Part shown: positions 21,355-32,709 of the stretch, one piece after another | Numbering within the stretch: the first letter of the stretch is position 1 | Layout: every line of letters begins with the position of its first letter | Source: Yponomeuta sedellus | Lineage: Eukaryota > Arthropoda > Insecta > Lepidoptera > Yponomeutidae | DNA: 64,000 bases | NCBI GenBank assembly: GCA_934045075.1 | Contig: OW203726.1 | Coordinates: 19,032,988-19,096,987, forward strand | Direction of reading: 5' to 3' | Translations under genes and position numbers: made by a program | The notes under the pieces: model-generated | Database searches by the model: none | Told to the model about the DNA's origin: nothing | The model's input: the letters and a program-made list of their open reading frames with translations, nothing else

Positions 21355-21522
21355 GTATTTTAAAAAACTTATTTAGAGGCTTAAAATTCCACCCATGCCA
21401 CGACTCGAACCCGCGACCTTTGGCTAACCGTGCCAGCGCGCTCCCAACTGAACCAACGAGCGACCACCGACATCAGTGAAATTTCGAACCTCTTTGCAAT
21501 ACTCTCTGTATTACGTACAATT
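21355..21522 (-). repeat. tRNA-Ile-like SINE (family A)
   Basis: The complement carries the B box (GGTTCGAGTCG) and a degenerate A box. It is truncated upstream at 'tgtacgtaatacagagag'. Confidence 0.78.
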
Positions 21523-21524
21523 TA

Positions 21525-22240
21525 TTGAGATAGCTAAGGTACTTAAGTACGCTTTACCTAATAAATAGTCGCGATTTAACCCGTTTAATACATAACTACA
21601 AATATTATTGTACAAGAAATAGGGGTAAATATCTCATCACATCGGTAAAGTCACGGGATAATATGCACGTACTGTGGACTTAATATAGCAAGTTTTAATA
21701 TTGTAACAACTAGAGTTATATTTGTACCTATATCTCTATTTATAACAAAGATTTTAAGGAAAATAAATACTTTAACAAATTATTCGTCGTTTCACTTCGT
21801 TCTTAAATAATAAGCTATCCTCACACAGGCACGGATGCAGTGGCGGCAGCGGTCACGATCTAACTAAGATATTTCGGAAATATAAAAAGGAATAGAAGAA
21901 TTCCGAAGTAGTTAATAAAAATATAAACCATTTTTTTATTTTTCAAAAGTATATGGGGCTCAAAGTTACTTACCTATATAAAAGAACGACTTTCACTGCA
22001 CTTTCCTGAAATAATCAATGCATATTGTCGACGACCGCCAACGTGACCACGCAAGTGTGGGGAAGACAAAATAAAATCAAATAGCCCCGATGGCAAGAAC
22101 ACTAACTCGCACGCGAGTAATAGACAACGACTACTTCTCGTGTGCGCAATTTGGCTCCTATGAGCCAAATATTATCGGTGTTATTTTATATAACTGTTCT
22201 TTGTTTTATGTCTGCCCCACACATATCGTAAAAGCAGATC
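21525..22240. other. Intergenic, no feature seen
   Basis: Nothing coding or repetitive recognised; the frame at 21974-22168 (-) has no motif. Confidence 0.45.
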
Positions 22241-22284
22241 GTGCTGAATAAAAACTAAGATAGACAGCTTTCTAAACTATCAAT

Positions 22285-22440
22285 TATTGGCCTTTGCATC
22301 TACGTAGCGAGATGATTTATACAGCGTCCAGTGGCATCTTCATTAACATTAAACTTCACCCACATTACACTTTACCTCATACTACACTTCACCCATCATA
22401 TATGGGTGAAGACGCCACTCGGATGCTGTAGTGCCTGGGA
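22285..22440. repeat. Short inverted-repeat element (TGGCATCTTC type)
   Basis: 'tacagcgtccagtggcatct' and 'gacgccactcggatgctgta' face each other. Related sequence occurs at 29815-29910 and 45240-45340. Confidence 0.5.
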
Positions 22441-22639
22441 TATGGTTTTATATGGTTTAGGCTTGAGCATCTATTCCACCCTGACAGCTTAGTCGGCTTA
22501 GCCCACAGAAAACACTCGGCAATACGCGCAGAGCCAACCAAGCCGCGGGTTTTCTTGCGATATTTTCCTTCACCGTTAACGTGTGGTATTGTGACTACAA
22601 ATTTACAAATGTACGTAACTTTGAAATTAAACAAACTCA

Positions 22640-22725
22640 TTAGTACATGACCGTACCGGGGATCGAACCTGGGTCCCTTGCTTGCGAGTCCATTGTTCTA
22701 CCTACTGAGCTACCACCGCTGTGAA
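22640..22725 (-). repeat. tRNA-like SINE head
   Basis: The complement has 'agcggtggtagctcagtagg' and 'ggttcgatccccggtacg'. The same unit is at 42830-42900 and 49718-49790, attached to family D retroposons. Confidence 0.65.
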
Positions 22726-22959
22726 AGCATAAAAATCTCTGTAATAAAGTACACTTCACAAGATAAATGCGGAATAAAGCCAATCTCCCGCAGATTGCAC
22801 AAATAGAAATCTCTGAAGGCACGAAATCTACAAGATATGATTAGAAGTAGGAAAAATATATATACATAAGCCCCCAAGGAGCCGATTCTCACTTCCTTAG
22901 CGAATAATTCCTGTACGACTTGAATTCTACATAAAAATACGACATAGGACATAGACAAA

Positions 22960-23225
22960 AACATACGCCTTTTGACAGTCGCATGGTATCTATGCGTCTA
23001 CGCTTTCAATTCGCGTGGGCGAGAATCGGCCCCCAGGATTTACTACTTGTCGCGATTCTGAAACACCTCTTTTATTTCATCAACATTCATTGGTAGTTGC
23101 ATACACGCCGGATTCGGGTACTTTTTATCTTATCTTCTATAGTACATCCCCTATTTGATCGAAGTCGGTCCGCTTGGGAGATACCGAACCTGCCATTCCA
23201 CCCACAGTCGTTATATTTCTTGTGA
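22960..23225 (-). mobile_element. LINE C-terminal remnant
   Basis: The minus strand encodes CMQLPMNVDEIKEVFQNRDK, closely matching the frame at 43717-43959 (CMQQLTNVDEPKVTFQDRG). In-frame stops upstream make it dead. Confidence 0.6.
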
Positions 23226-23229
23226 GTGA

Positions 23230-23545
23230 AAAACTCGTACAAATTACTTTCCACCTAAGGGCGGGAATGAACTTTAAAAATAGAACTATACTGTCAGTTG
23301 TGAAGAGTTTTTATAATAAATAGGCTTTTAAAAAATAATAATAAATAAAAAATCTGCGGCCATGTGAGTTTCTAAACAGCCAGTGTGAATTTAGCGCAAA
23401 CTTCTTTGAGCGGAATAAGACGCGATCCATATTTAAAATTTAAAAAGTCTACTTAAATTGACGGGTACTAATCTGTTATAGTATCTTTGACGGAATTAAA
23501 AAAATAGATAATAATCTTTTATGCTAAGATTTGAATATTAAAAAT
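23230..23545. other. Intergenic, no feature seen
   Basis: AT-rich; nothing recognised. Confidence 0.5.
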
Positions 23546-23548
23546 GAT

Positions 23549-23680
23549 TATACTATTTTTATTTTTAATGCACTAACCCGTGCTAAGGACTTTAAAAACC
23601 TATTTAGAGGCTAAAAATTTCACCCATGCCGGGATTCGAACCCGCAACCTCAGGCTATCCGTGCCAGAGGTTGCGGTTGT
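23549..23680 (-). repeat. Family A SINE with snap-back at anticodon arm
   Basis: A minus copy from the tail to 'ggctatccgtgccag' that then reverses into 'aggttgcgg', the plus-sense sequence next to the anticodon arm. The junction is 'ccgcaacctc...gaggttgcgg'. Confidence 0.75.
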
Positions 23681-23739
23681 TGTATCCGTTTATTAAAAAT
23701 GAGTTTTTATTTTCCTCATATTCGAAATAAAAAGTAGAG

Positions 23740-23840
23740 TGTTTAACACGGGTAAAAGAATCAATTCCTACTCGGACTATAGCCGCCCTCGCTGCGCTCG
23801 GGCGTTTAAATACCTCGGGAATTGATTCTTTCTACCCTCG
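23740..23840. repeat. Palindromic repeat around 'tcgctgcgctcggg'
   Basis: 'aaagaatcaattcc' (23755) and 'ggaattgattcttt' (23818) face each other around 'gccgccctcgctgcgctcgg'. A type of element frequent in moth genomes. Confidence 0.5.
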
Positions 23841-23844
23841 ATAA

Positions 23845-24500
23845 GCAATCTACTATTCCCAAATAATCTTAATCTAAAGATTATCTGAAAAGGTCGCTCT
23901 TAGTAATATGAGTATCATTTGTGCCTTTGATATAAGAAACGCCAGTAAATTATTTTTCTGTAGGCAATGAACTAGCCTTATCTCTTTAACTAGCATGGCT
24001 AGTGGTGACCCAAAAAATAATGTACCTATTAACTTGCCCCGATCAGATTTATGGGAAGCCAGTCATTTCAGCAGATAATTAGTTTTGCTAAAGCTATTAT
24101 GTAATTTTAGGGTCTATTTACATCCCGCCCGCCTTTATTCACCTTATGGCAGAGATACTGTCCAATGAAGCATATTTTCGCTTCCCTTACAATGAACATT
24201 TGATTTGTTTTTCTTACTTACAGAGGGAAGTTAAATTCACTGTAAAATTCATACAAACATTTTAAAAAAACTCACCATAGGCATGGTTAAGAGATTAAAA
24301 TGGATAACATCTTAAAAGTCCACCTAACTAAGTGGAAGCATAAGTTATTATTAAAGATAATAAAGCAAAATTTTCGCCACTCCGGGCCATGGCTGATGAA
24401 TTTTCTTAGTTGTTGTTACTTTTATTGCACTTAACTTTAAAAATAAAACCGTACAATGTGGCAAATTTAATGCCATACGCATTTTCTACCAGTCAATATA
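23845..24500. other. Intergenic, no feature seen
   Basis: No open frame, splice pair or repeat match. Confidence 0.5.
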
Positions 24501-24505
24501 AACCT

Positions 24506-24562
24506 GTGCAGGAAGAGACCCCTGTGTGACGACCCCAGCAGTGAGGACATAAAAGGGTTTAT
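24506..24562 (-). repeat. Family B 3' end fragment
   Basis: 'gtgcaggaagagacccct' to 'aaagggtttatatcgat', heavily 5' truncated. Confidence 0.6.
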
Positions 24563-24617
24563 ATCGATAACTATAAAAAAAATTTTAAATATAAACTGTA
24601 TAGTATATTTATGAGAG

Positions 24618-24704
24618 ATAAACCAGAATACGTGTATACGTATTCTGGTTTAATAATGCCGTATAATGCCAAGTGTAATTGTATAATTACACTTGGCATT
24701 ATAC
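24618..24704. repeat. Two adjacent perfect hairpins with GTAT loops
   Basis: Hairpin 1 pairs 'aaccagaatacgt' with 'acgtattctggtt'; hairpin 2 (24661-24704) pairs 20-bp arms starting 'gtataatgccaagtg'. Both loops are GTAT. Confidence 0.85.
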
Positions 24705-24779
24705 TTAAGTTAGGCTTTTTTGTTTTTGATATTTTTGTACGATCTTTTTAATAGACAACGGAACCTAAGAACAGAAAGT

Positions 24780-25020
24780 GCGGACATAACTGGAAAAATC
24801 CGGTTGGATGGTAACTGGTTACTCTACTTGCGTAGCCACCCTTGGGAAGCGAGATAAAACTAATATCGGAGAGGAATCTAAGTCAAAGGTCAAAGCACTT
24901 GGCCGCGAGTTGACCGCCCACACGCCACTTCATCATAGGAGCGCGCCCAAATCTGCGGACGAAGGCATACGAAGGTCCCGCGTGATATATGACGGCATAG
25001 AGTTATTATAAGGTAAAGAT
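24780..25020 (+). other. Open frame 24808-25011, unsupported
   Basis: 67 codons (MVTGYSTCVATLGKRDK...) in GC-richer sequence, with no known motif and no splice-compatible neighbour. Probably repeat-derived or chance. Confidence 0.2.
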
Positions 25021-25047
25021 CCGCAGTCCGAGCTTCTAAAGTAAGAA

Positions 25048-25106
25048 ACGCACTCATTTAGGTTTGGTTTATCTCTTCTGTATAAACCAAACCTAAATGA
25101 GTGCGT
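25048..25106. repeat. Perfect 25-bp-arm hairpin
   Basis: 25048-25072 is the exact complement of 25082-25106, with a 9-nt loop (ctcttctgt). The arm contains 'catttaggtttggtttat'. Confidence 0.95.
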
Positions 25107-25252
25107 CGTGGCAAGGACTTGCGACAGTGGCGGATAGTGACGACGCTTGTAGCCTGGTGCATAAAACTACAATTCACTATTTATTATGAAACTTCTTTGT
25201 GCATTGCAAAGTCGATCAACCCACAGATAAACAAGTGTAAAGACTAGGTTAC

Positions 25253-25530
25253 ACTATTTTTATTTTTAATGCACTAACCCGTGCTAAGGAACAAGCTCGG
25301 GTTAGTGCATTAAAAATAAAAATAGTATAATCATGTGGGTACAGTGATATCGTTCCGATGTAAAACCTAACTGCAAAGTAGGTAGTCGGGTCGAAATTTC
25401 ACTGATGCCGTGAGTCGCCCATTGGCTCAATTGGTAGAGCGCTGGTACGGATAGCCAGAGGTTGCGGGTTCGAATCCCGGCATGGGTGAAAATTTTTAGC
25501 CTCTAAATAGGTTTTTTAAAAGACTAGGTT
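25253..25530 (+). repeat. Family A SINE with inverted duplicated tail
   Basis: A reversed SINE tail (25253-25281) is a perfect 29-bp complement of the forward tail at 25298-25326, which runs into a SINE with A box TGGCTCAATTGG and B box GGTTCGAATCC. About 75 nt between the upstream segment and the tRNA head is deleted. Confidence 0.82.
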
Positions 25531-25739
25531 ACTCAATCAAATTGAGTGCAACAAATTGTCATAATAAACTTTGGTTTGTAAATTTATGTTGCGGCCCCCT
25601 GGAGAAGCGGGTAACATTTTATTCTCCTTAAAATAAAAACAACGCTATGCTACGAACTATTAAGATTTTTATTGTGTTACTTTAACTTGAAAAAAAGATA
25701 TTGTTTGTGGGTGCCTATTTCATGCCTTTGTATTGTATA

Positions 25740-25845
25740 ACCCTTGTATATCCCCACTGCTGGGGCACGGGTCTCTTCCTTCAACGCGTCCCTGTGTTAG
25801 GCTATTTTCCACCACGGGGGCCAAGTCCGAGTCGGTCGCCTCGTA
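25740..25845 (+). repeat. Family B end fragment
   Basis: 'cttgtatatccccactgctg' to 'gggggccaagtccgagt'; the rest of the element is missing. Confidence 0.7.
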
Positions 25846-25849
25846 TTAC

Positions 25850-28125
25850 CTTACATTAATATATGCATATTGCCTCTCATTTGTTTTGCCTCGCTTTTGA
25901 GCGGAATTTTGTTGGACACGCTCTGTCTATGCGTAGTATGTCTATGTATGACGCGTTATTTTTGTTTTGTGCCGGCGAAAACTGTCGCGATTTATTAAAA
26001 TAATGGAGCTCGTTCTGTAGACGGTCTTTCGTGAGGTCCGTTCTTCGCAGCGATTGTTAACGCAGTTTTAACATTCGCGGACTAGTTTTTTCAAAATATG
26101 ATTGGTTCAGCTACCTGTAGGTGTTTGTAATAATATTTGAAAAGCGCTTCAAAAGTAATCTATTTCACTTCAAAAAATTTCTCCGAATCTATTTTTAAAC
26201 TTTAACAAAGTTTTATCTCTTTAAATATCTACAGCTAATTCTTAAAACCATGTCCTAAACCATCATCAAGAGAATGGGCATTATTTTATGTACAAACAAT
26301 GGCAGCCCAGTGACTCGGAAGCGGGAGACCCAGATTCGAATCACAGCAAAATCAATCAAACCAATTTATTTCAACGTAAAAAAATATATTCTGTTTGCTG
26401 AATGTCAACGTAAAATGTAAGCCGCTGCCTTCGGGCCGTATTGTAGTGGAGTAAAAGGCAGCGGAAAAAGAACTCCGCTCTGACGATCTCTTCGCAAGTC
26501 ATCTTAAACCAAATACATCAGTTGCCACCTATACGTAGACCTAATAAGATTTCATGATTGCCTTTAATAATTTTAATAATTGTAAATGTCAAAACATTAC
26601 CTAAATGTCTTACAAAAGTAGGGAAACCATGTACCAACGACTTTGTGCAGTACGGGCATGTACCAATGACTTTGTTTATTTATAAAGTTACGTACATGAG
26701 AAGAGTCCAAGCATCTCGCCTATCTCTTTTTGATATTGATATTGCTGAGTTCGTACAAAATTGGATACAAACTTTCCTAGAGACAGGATTCCTAGGCTTA
26801 TTATTGGAATCCAGTAATACGGCCTATATACACATGGTTGATAAATTGGTCTATTTATCTTCACGAATGGGAGTAAACAATCCACTTATGTCAGTGAATA
26901 TACCTATTTATTTCCTAGTCTGTGAAATACTAGTAGAAACCATTCCGTAAATATGATACATGGGAGTAAAAGTTTTTTTAAAAACAAAATTCCATTAAAA
27001 TACTCCTTAAAGCATTTAATTTAATCTATCAACGTCTCTTCCTTGTAAAATCTTTACCACACACGTAAGTAGTTTAATTATAGTCAGCTGTTGGTAGTTC
27101 AATTATAGTTAGCATTATGGAGTGTTTTAGGGAATAAGCTATTGGTCAGGTTTCTGAAAACCAACGCGGATTTTTTGTTGGTGTTTAGTAAGTGCTCAAA
27201 ATTTTTTAAATCGTTTGTTTACTTTTTCTAAAAAGAAAGAAAATTAATATTCATTATTAAAATAAACCTTTTAAAATTCTATTTGTAAAATCACCAAAAA
27301 ATAGTGACGTCACTGGTCAGTAAGCAAACAAACGTCAAATCAACTCTTCGGTTCTCGGATCGTTATATTTACTGAGCTGTGACGTCATTATCGATTCGAC
27401 CAAACCTGGCCGTTTTCGCCAAATTGCTACAGATGCAAAACTATCATGTTTTATCCCGTTTTTTGCGGAAACGATCCCTTTTTTTTTAGTTAAAATGCCT
27501 TAAATTAGTTTAAAAACTCATAATTATTGATACAAATGTATATACTATAATTAATCCTTTTTTTCACGCTGTCAAAAAGCGTAAGGTATTTTTAATAAAT
27601 AAGCTATCGCGGAAACTGGGAGTCAATGAGCTTATAAATTAAACATAAATACCCATTTCACGGTTGCAATCGCTTTCGTGAAAAAAGTCGAAAAGCTCTG
27701 AACTTTGTTTTTTTTTCCATTCGGTCCTCAATCGACAGAGTTGAAATTGTCGGTTGAGGACCGAATTGTTCACAAACTTTTAAAAGCTTTTATTTTAAAA
27801 GTTTTAATCGCACGATGAGGTTCAACATTATCGTACGAAATATCGTGAGCATTATCTTTTAAAATACTTGCCGCAAAAGACTAAAGAACATTTAATTACA
27901 CTTCGAACATTTGTAAATAACATTGTTCTCTCTTAATAATAAATTATAAATTAACTCACGCCTACAGGCATTTCCTGGCTACCAAACAAGATTCCCTATG
28001 GATATTCTATATGAATATTATTGTCAACATTCTTATTTTGTACCACGATTTCCCCAGCATTTTTTTTATTCATAGGATAAAATTAGCACGTAAAATTGTA
28101 ATAGTAAATAATTAAAATATTTTTT
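25850..28125. other. 2.3 kb intergenic, hairpin only
   Basis: An open frame at 26558-26950 (130 codons, MPLIILIIVNVKTLP...) has no motif or splice context. A tRNA-like scrap lies at 26300-26350 ('cccagattcgaatcacag'). A 19-bp-arm hairpin at 27719-27766 has one mismatch. Nothing else. Confidence 0.4.
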
Positions 28126-28130
28126 TTTTA

Positions 28131-28190
28131 TGTAGCCTCGATTGTGTCCCACTGCTGGGCAAAGGTCTCCCCTTTTGTTCACGCCAAAGG
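28131..28190 (-). mobile_element. LINE 3' end ('cccactgctgggcaaaggt')
   Basis: The complement reads 'acctttgcccagcagtggg', the 3' coding end of the LINE group whose GRPKRRWRDDL block lies at 28690-28830 on the same strand. Confidence 0.55.
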
Positions 28191-28379
28191 GCATTTTTCT
28201 ATGCAATTTTATTTGCATTAGTTTTATGAGTCTTTCCCTTTCTGTCTTGGTATGAATGGGTATTCGCTATCCCTTTCCCCTTCCTACAAGAAGAAAATAC
28301 GCACCTACGGAACATCAAAAAAAATCTACGCATCGCCAGTCGTCGACATATCTATCAAGGATCGACATCGCCCGCGCCG

Positions 28380-28540
28380 CCGAAATTGAAGTGCAATAAG
28401 TGTAATTAGCGTTGATTGGACTCCCAAAACCACGTGTTCAACGAGTGCACTCGGACGAAATTAAAGTGAAACAATTGGACTAGGAGCTTCGGCGCCAATT
28501 CAGCGGCTCAACACGAGGAGTTCTGGGCAGCAGAAGGTGC
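28380..28540 (+). promoter_or_regulatory. GC-richer segment ending in a good splice donor
   Basis: 'cgcccgcgccgccgaaattg' to 'cagcagaaggtgcgtg' stands out from the AT-rich surroundings and ends with AAG|GTGCGT. It could be a 5' UTR exon of the downstream gene or a LINE 5' UTR. Weak. Confidence 0.2.
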
Positions 28541-28639
28541 GTGGAAGCTTCCCCTTTACCTACCCTTATCGTGAATGCTGTAATCAGTGTCCTAGCGAAC
28601 CCACAAAAATACAGTCCACTAAATCTCTCACATAATATA

Positions 28640-28835
28640 AAGCCTTCGGGCACATACCGCTTTCGCCCCTCGCCACGTTGCGTTTCAAATTATTTGGCCG
28701 CAACACCTTTTGTCTTCCATTCCTCCCTGTTCATGGCCACTTCCTACCAGTTCGGCAGAAAGGTTGTAAGGTCGTCCCGCCATCTCCGCTTGGGTCGGCC
28801 ACGTTTGCGGTATCCGTCAAAATATAAGTGCTTAT
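28640..28835 (-). mobile_element. LINE ORF2 C-terminal fragment
   Basis: The minus strand reads RGRPKRRWRDDLTTFLPNW, a stop, then EVAMNREEWKTKGVAA. This block is typical of a moth LINE polyprotein C-terminus. The in-frame stop makes it inactive. Confidence 0.72.
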
Positions 28836-29014
28836 AAATAAATCACCCTCTGAAATTTGTCCCATTGAATTGTCTGAAGTTAAAAAGAACAAAATCAATT
28901 AATCAATCACGGATTCAACACTGATTATTTAGAGCTCAAAACAATTATCAACATCCATATAGATAGATATGGAGAGAACACTTTATTTTACATAAAAAAG
29001 GAAATTGCACATCT

Positions 29015-29285
29015 TCTTCTTCTTCTTCAGGCTATATTAGTCCACTGCTGGACATAGCCCTCCCCTAATGAGCGCCATAGCGCAAGGTTGTGCCATCATT
29101 GTGGGTAATGCCATAATCCCCACGCTGGGCATGCGGGTTGGGGAGTTCGGTGGAATTGTACTGCAGGGGGCGCTGCTGCCCATCCTCCGGGTTGTATCCC
29201 TTAGTCGCCTTTTACGACACCTGCGGGAAGAATTTGGGTTGGTGCTATTCTCTAGGCCGACACCACACAGCGACATAAAGCGGCG
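29015..29285 (-). repeat. SINE family C, near full
   Basis: Reverse copy from the GAAGA tail through 'tagtccactgctggacatag', 'cccacgctgggcatgcgg' and 'cgccttttacgacacctgcg'. Related copies: 35028, 38533, 42299, 47753. Confidence 0.75.
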
Positions 29286-29765
29286 AAATTAGACATATAT
29301 TACCCAAACTGAGACTTCAGACGGCAGCCTTATTACTAAAAGTGAACTCATCCAGACAACCTTTGGATGGACTTGGCCAATACATTGACAAAGGAAGTAG
29401 ATATATAAAGATACTTATGAATTAAACATGCCTTATGTGCCAATTTTTTTGTCAATACTCAAGTTGGAGTGGTTTATTTCGAAATGGTCTTCATGGTAAT
29501 TCGACATAGTGAGATGAATTTAAATTTAACCGTGATAAAACGTAAATTCACGAACGCATAGTGTGTATTCGCGTTCACTAGTACCTTCTCCTCTTCACCC
29601 CCTTTTGGTTCAGTTAAAAGAATTCACTTAATCTTCATCCATTAGTTGTTGTGCGTTAAGGGAATCCAGAGGTCTAACAAGCGCCACCTATGAGAAAAAT
29701 ATAATATCTTCTGTTACAGATCGTAGTTGCGAAAAGAATCTACACTGTACAATCTCTCCTCTCAA
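29285..29765. other. Intergenic, no feature seen
   Basis: Only a 'caagcgccacctatgag' motif (29672), shared with other repeats. Confidence 0.45.
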
Positions 29766-29769
29766 TCGT

Positions 29770-29960
29770 GTTAACTGTATTTTTTGGGATTTGCGATGAA
29801 GAACCTAAAATCACGTGCAGCACTGCAGCATCCGAGTGGTTCATTCATCCATCTAGTGTGAGTAAAGATGCCACTGGCCGCTGTATAAATCATCTCATTA
29901 CGTAAATACGAAAAAGGCCGCGAAGGGCTAAAGACGGCGGCCCTCGGCCTTATCACTAGG
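29770..29960. repeat. TGGCATCTTT-type repeat copy
   Basis: 'gcagcatccgagtggtt' and 'agatgccactggccgctgta' match the inverted-repeat element at 22285-22440. Confidence 0.5.
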
Positions 29961-30030
29961 CATGTGTTTTTTTTTCACAGTTGTGCCAGTATTACTCTCG
30001 GGAGCCCCTTAAATCCTATGAGAAGACCAA

Positions 30031-30282
30031 CTATAAAGTAAATAAACAAGCAACGAGTGCTTCAATTAAAACTAGCGGACGATCGTTTATAAATGTCCCA
30101 AGTATTAAATGAGATGGGGAAATGCGGATAATGGCCGCGCTCCCGCTAAAGTTCCAAGTTGGATACTGAGGCATTCGCCGCTGAAGAAAGTTTAAAAACA
30201 GTGGGCAAGTAGGTATATCGGTTTCCTCCTGACAGAAAATATGATTTTTCATTCTAGAATGAAAGAAACGAAAGAAAGACAT
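30031..30282 (-). other. Unassigned open frame
   Basis: 83 codons on the minus strand (RRMPQYPTWNFSGSAAIIR within it) with more regular composition than its neighbours but no recognised domain. It could be repeat-derived. Confidence 0.2.
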
Positions 30283-30319
30283 TTATTATAACAATAAGAC
30301 ACTTCTATAATATATCTAT

Positions 30320-30620
30320 CTATAATCAGCCCACATCAACCCACTGCAGGCCTCCTTTTTATTGCGCCAGTCCTCATGGTCCCGTGCTAACCCTGATCCA
30401 TCTCTGACCCGCAACCCTCACGATGTCGTCTGACAATCGTGTCGGTGGTCGCCTACCAACCTCCTTCCCTCCCTTGGCCACCACTCCGATCAAGTGTCCA
30501 TCTCCACTTTAAGTCTGTGATCTGTTCACCAAAGTCTTCGACCTCGGTTCTTCGACGAATTTCCGCGTTGGGTACGCGGTCCACAAGCGATGCCCAACAT
30601 GGCAAGACACTTCACAGAAA
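30320..30620 (-). mobile_element. LINE ORF2 C-terminal fragment
   Basis: The minus strand reads VGRRPPTRLSDDIVRVAGQR then WIRVS, the usual C-terminal block of a LINE polyprotein, with its 3' end 'ggcctgcagtgggttg'. Confidence 0.7.
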
Positions 30621-30795
30621 CAAAATAAACACATAATTGATTCATTAATCAGAACAGCATCTCATCATATTATTAATGAATCAATTTATCTGGTGTGTCT
30701 AAATTGCCACAAAAGGCAGCTGACTCAGCGTTGTGCTGAGGGAGTGAGCCCTCAGCGCTGATTTTCAGTCGGTGCCCGAGGTAACCTATAATGGT

Positions 30796-31225
30796 GAATA
30801 GATAGATAGATAAATTATTCTTTATTGTACACAGAATATTTAAAGAGAGTTACTATAACGTTATTGATAAAAAAATAGTAGTCTTTTGCCGTTCCTAAAA
30901 ATCTTTTCATCACTATACGAATTATATGTTTTCATTACAAATGGTTGCAGAGACATATAATAATGTTGAAAATTTCGTGATTTGTCAGCAAGTCCTTTTA
31001 AAAATCATTGTATACATATAAAAGGACTCTATTGCTATACAATAACTGAAATTTACTTTATTTACAGTAGAAACTCTTGTCGTAAACCAGCTTACCATCC
31101 TTCTTAAGAGTGTTTTAGTGTCATCAACGTTTTGTAACTCTTTGATTGGAAAAGAATATCATAAATTAAATTTAGTAGAATAATTTAGTAGTTTAGAGTA
31201 TATGTAGTGTACTAGCGAATATGTT
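30796..31225. other. Retroposon tail then plain sequence
   Basis: 30796-30845 has GATA units plus 'attctttattgtacacag' (compare 8297). 30850-31225 shows nothing. Confidence 0.45.
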
Positions 31226-31227
31226 AC

Positions 31228-31308
31228 TCTGGCACGGATAGCCAGAGGTCGCGGGTTCGAATCCCGGCATGGGTGGAATTTTTAGCCTCTAAATAGGTTT
31301 TTAGAGTG
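31228..31308 (+). repeat. Family A SINE 5'-truncated at the anticodon arm
   Basis: It starts exactly at 'ctggcacggatagccag' and continues through the B box and 'cctctaaataggttttt'; the upstream part and A box are absent. Confidence 0.82.
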
Positions 31309-31314
31309 TTACTC

Positions 31315-32600
31315 GTAAAATAAATATTAGGAATAAACATTAGTTAGAAAGGAAAAATCTACACGCAGACGTGGAATACCTACAAACGAGGGCCATCGTA
31401 ACTGTTGTTATTTTGTTATAAGGCACTTTTAAAGCTTCAACAGGCCCTTATCAAATCTCTTGGATTCCCATTTAATAATATGAGATTAACCGTCGCTTTC
31501 TAATTTGAAAATTAAGAAGTTACTTTGTTGGTTACACAAAATATAAATTATTATATTGTAGTTTTTAAATTAAAAAACCGGCCAAGTGTAAGTCGAACTG
31601 GCACACTATGGGTTTCATACAAAATTATAGTTAGGTACAGTGCTACACAAGAAATAAGTTTCGCGGATGTACCTGCGCAGATGACCAAATTGTGGATGTG
31701 CGGCAAGTTGATCGACCAATCAGATAGTTTCATTTTATGGCAGGCCGCGCGCCTTTGTTGCTATTGGTTGATTCAACGTCATCGATGCAGATGACTATTA
31801 GTTTGGCAATATTAGGGTGAACGAAATAGGTAGCGCTACTGCGGCAATCAATTCTGCACCTTAACCGTATCGGTTAAAGATCATGTTGAATGTACTTATA
31901 GCTTCGGGTACTTTCGTTACACTTCTTCCTAGTCTGCGCGAACGTAGATTCCCGAAGGGACTTTTGATATGATATGTAGTACTGTACTTACTTTTTATTA
32001 ATAGTAATTCCAAATGTATAGTTGTCCTATATTTGTAGTATAAAACGATACTACTTTCCAAATTTCATAGTTCTTGGTCAATGGGAATGACCGCTAGATT
32101 CTTTTCGATAACTTAGAAGTTTAATTTTTCACAATTTCAAGGTACTGACTTAAGTATATAGTTTTAAACCAACTACATAACACTTGTCTACAAATTTAAA
32201 AGCACTACATACTTAGAAATATTAAGATGCAATTTTACCAGTTGTATAACATGCAATATTCGATCAAAAATTGGAATGACAGTATGGCGCATCGTTGGAT
32301 ACCGCGATACCTCGCACCACAGTCGAGGTTGTTTCAAAGTATTGTGAGTGTAGAAAAACCATTTTTTGATTTAGTGATCCGTTTGTGATATATTAAGCTT
32401 TACAGCACCATTTTTCGTTAGCGTTTTCCTCCCGCCCCCTCCTAGCTAAACGGCTGATTGTAGAAACGTGAACAAATTTTAGGCAGTAGCACATATATTG
32501 ATCTTATAAGGACAACTATCACAGTCCAGTACCCTTCACAAGTTAACGAGTTACAGGCTAACTTATAAAAGGAAAAAAAACCATTCAAAATTACTTTCAT
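31315..32600. other. Intergenic, 'ccggccaagtg' element start
   Basis: 31575-31640 has 'aaaccggccaagtgtaagtc' and 'gggtttcatac', as at 44030-44090. A short ATG frame at 32285-32344 ends on a GTGAGT donor but does not match the phase of the next known exon. Otherwise nothing. Confidence 0.4.
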
Positions 32601-32709
32601 GAAGTTGTTAGTTCTTTAAAGCCAGTATGGAACCGCTCTTTCTTCGAAACCCTACACTTGTTCGTGGTCCGACATGCACTCTGCTTAGGTTCACGACCAT
32701 TATTCATAC

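Noticed and set aside
26558..26950. 130-codon open frame
   Set aside because: AT-rich, hydrophobic by composition, no domain, no start context or splice partners; consistent with chance.
32281..32344. ATG exon MAHRWIPRYLAPQSRLFQSI with GTGAGT donor
   Set aside because: Leaves in phase 0, whereas the next known exon (40131) needs phase 1; weak acceptor; no support.
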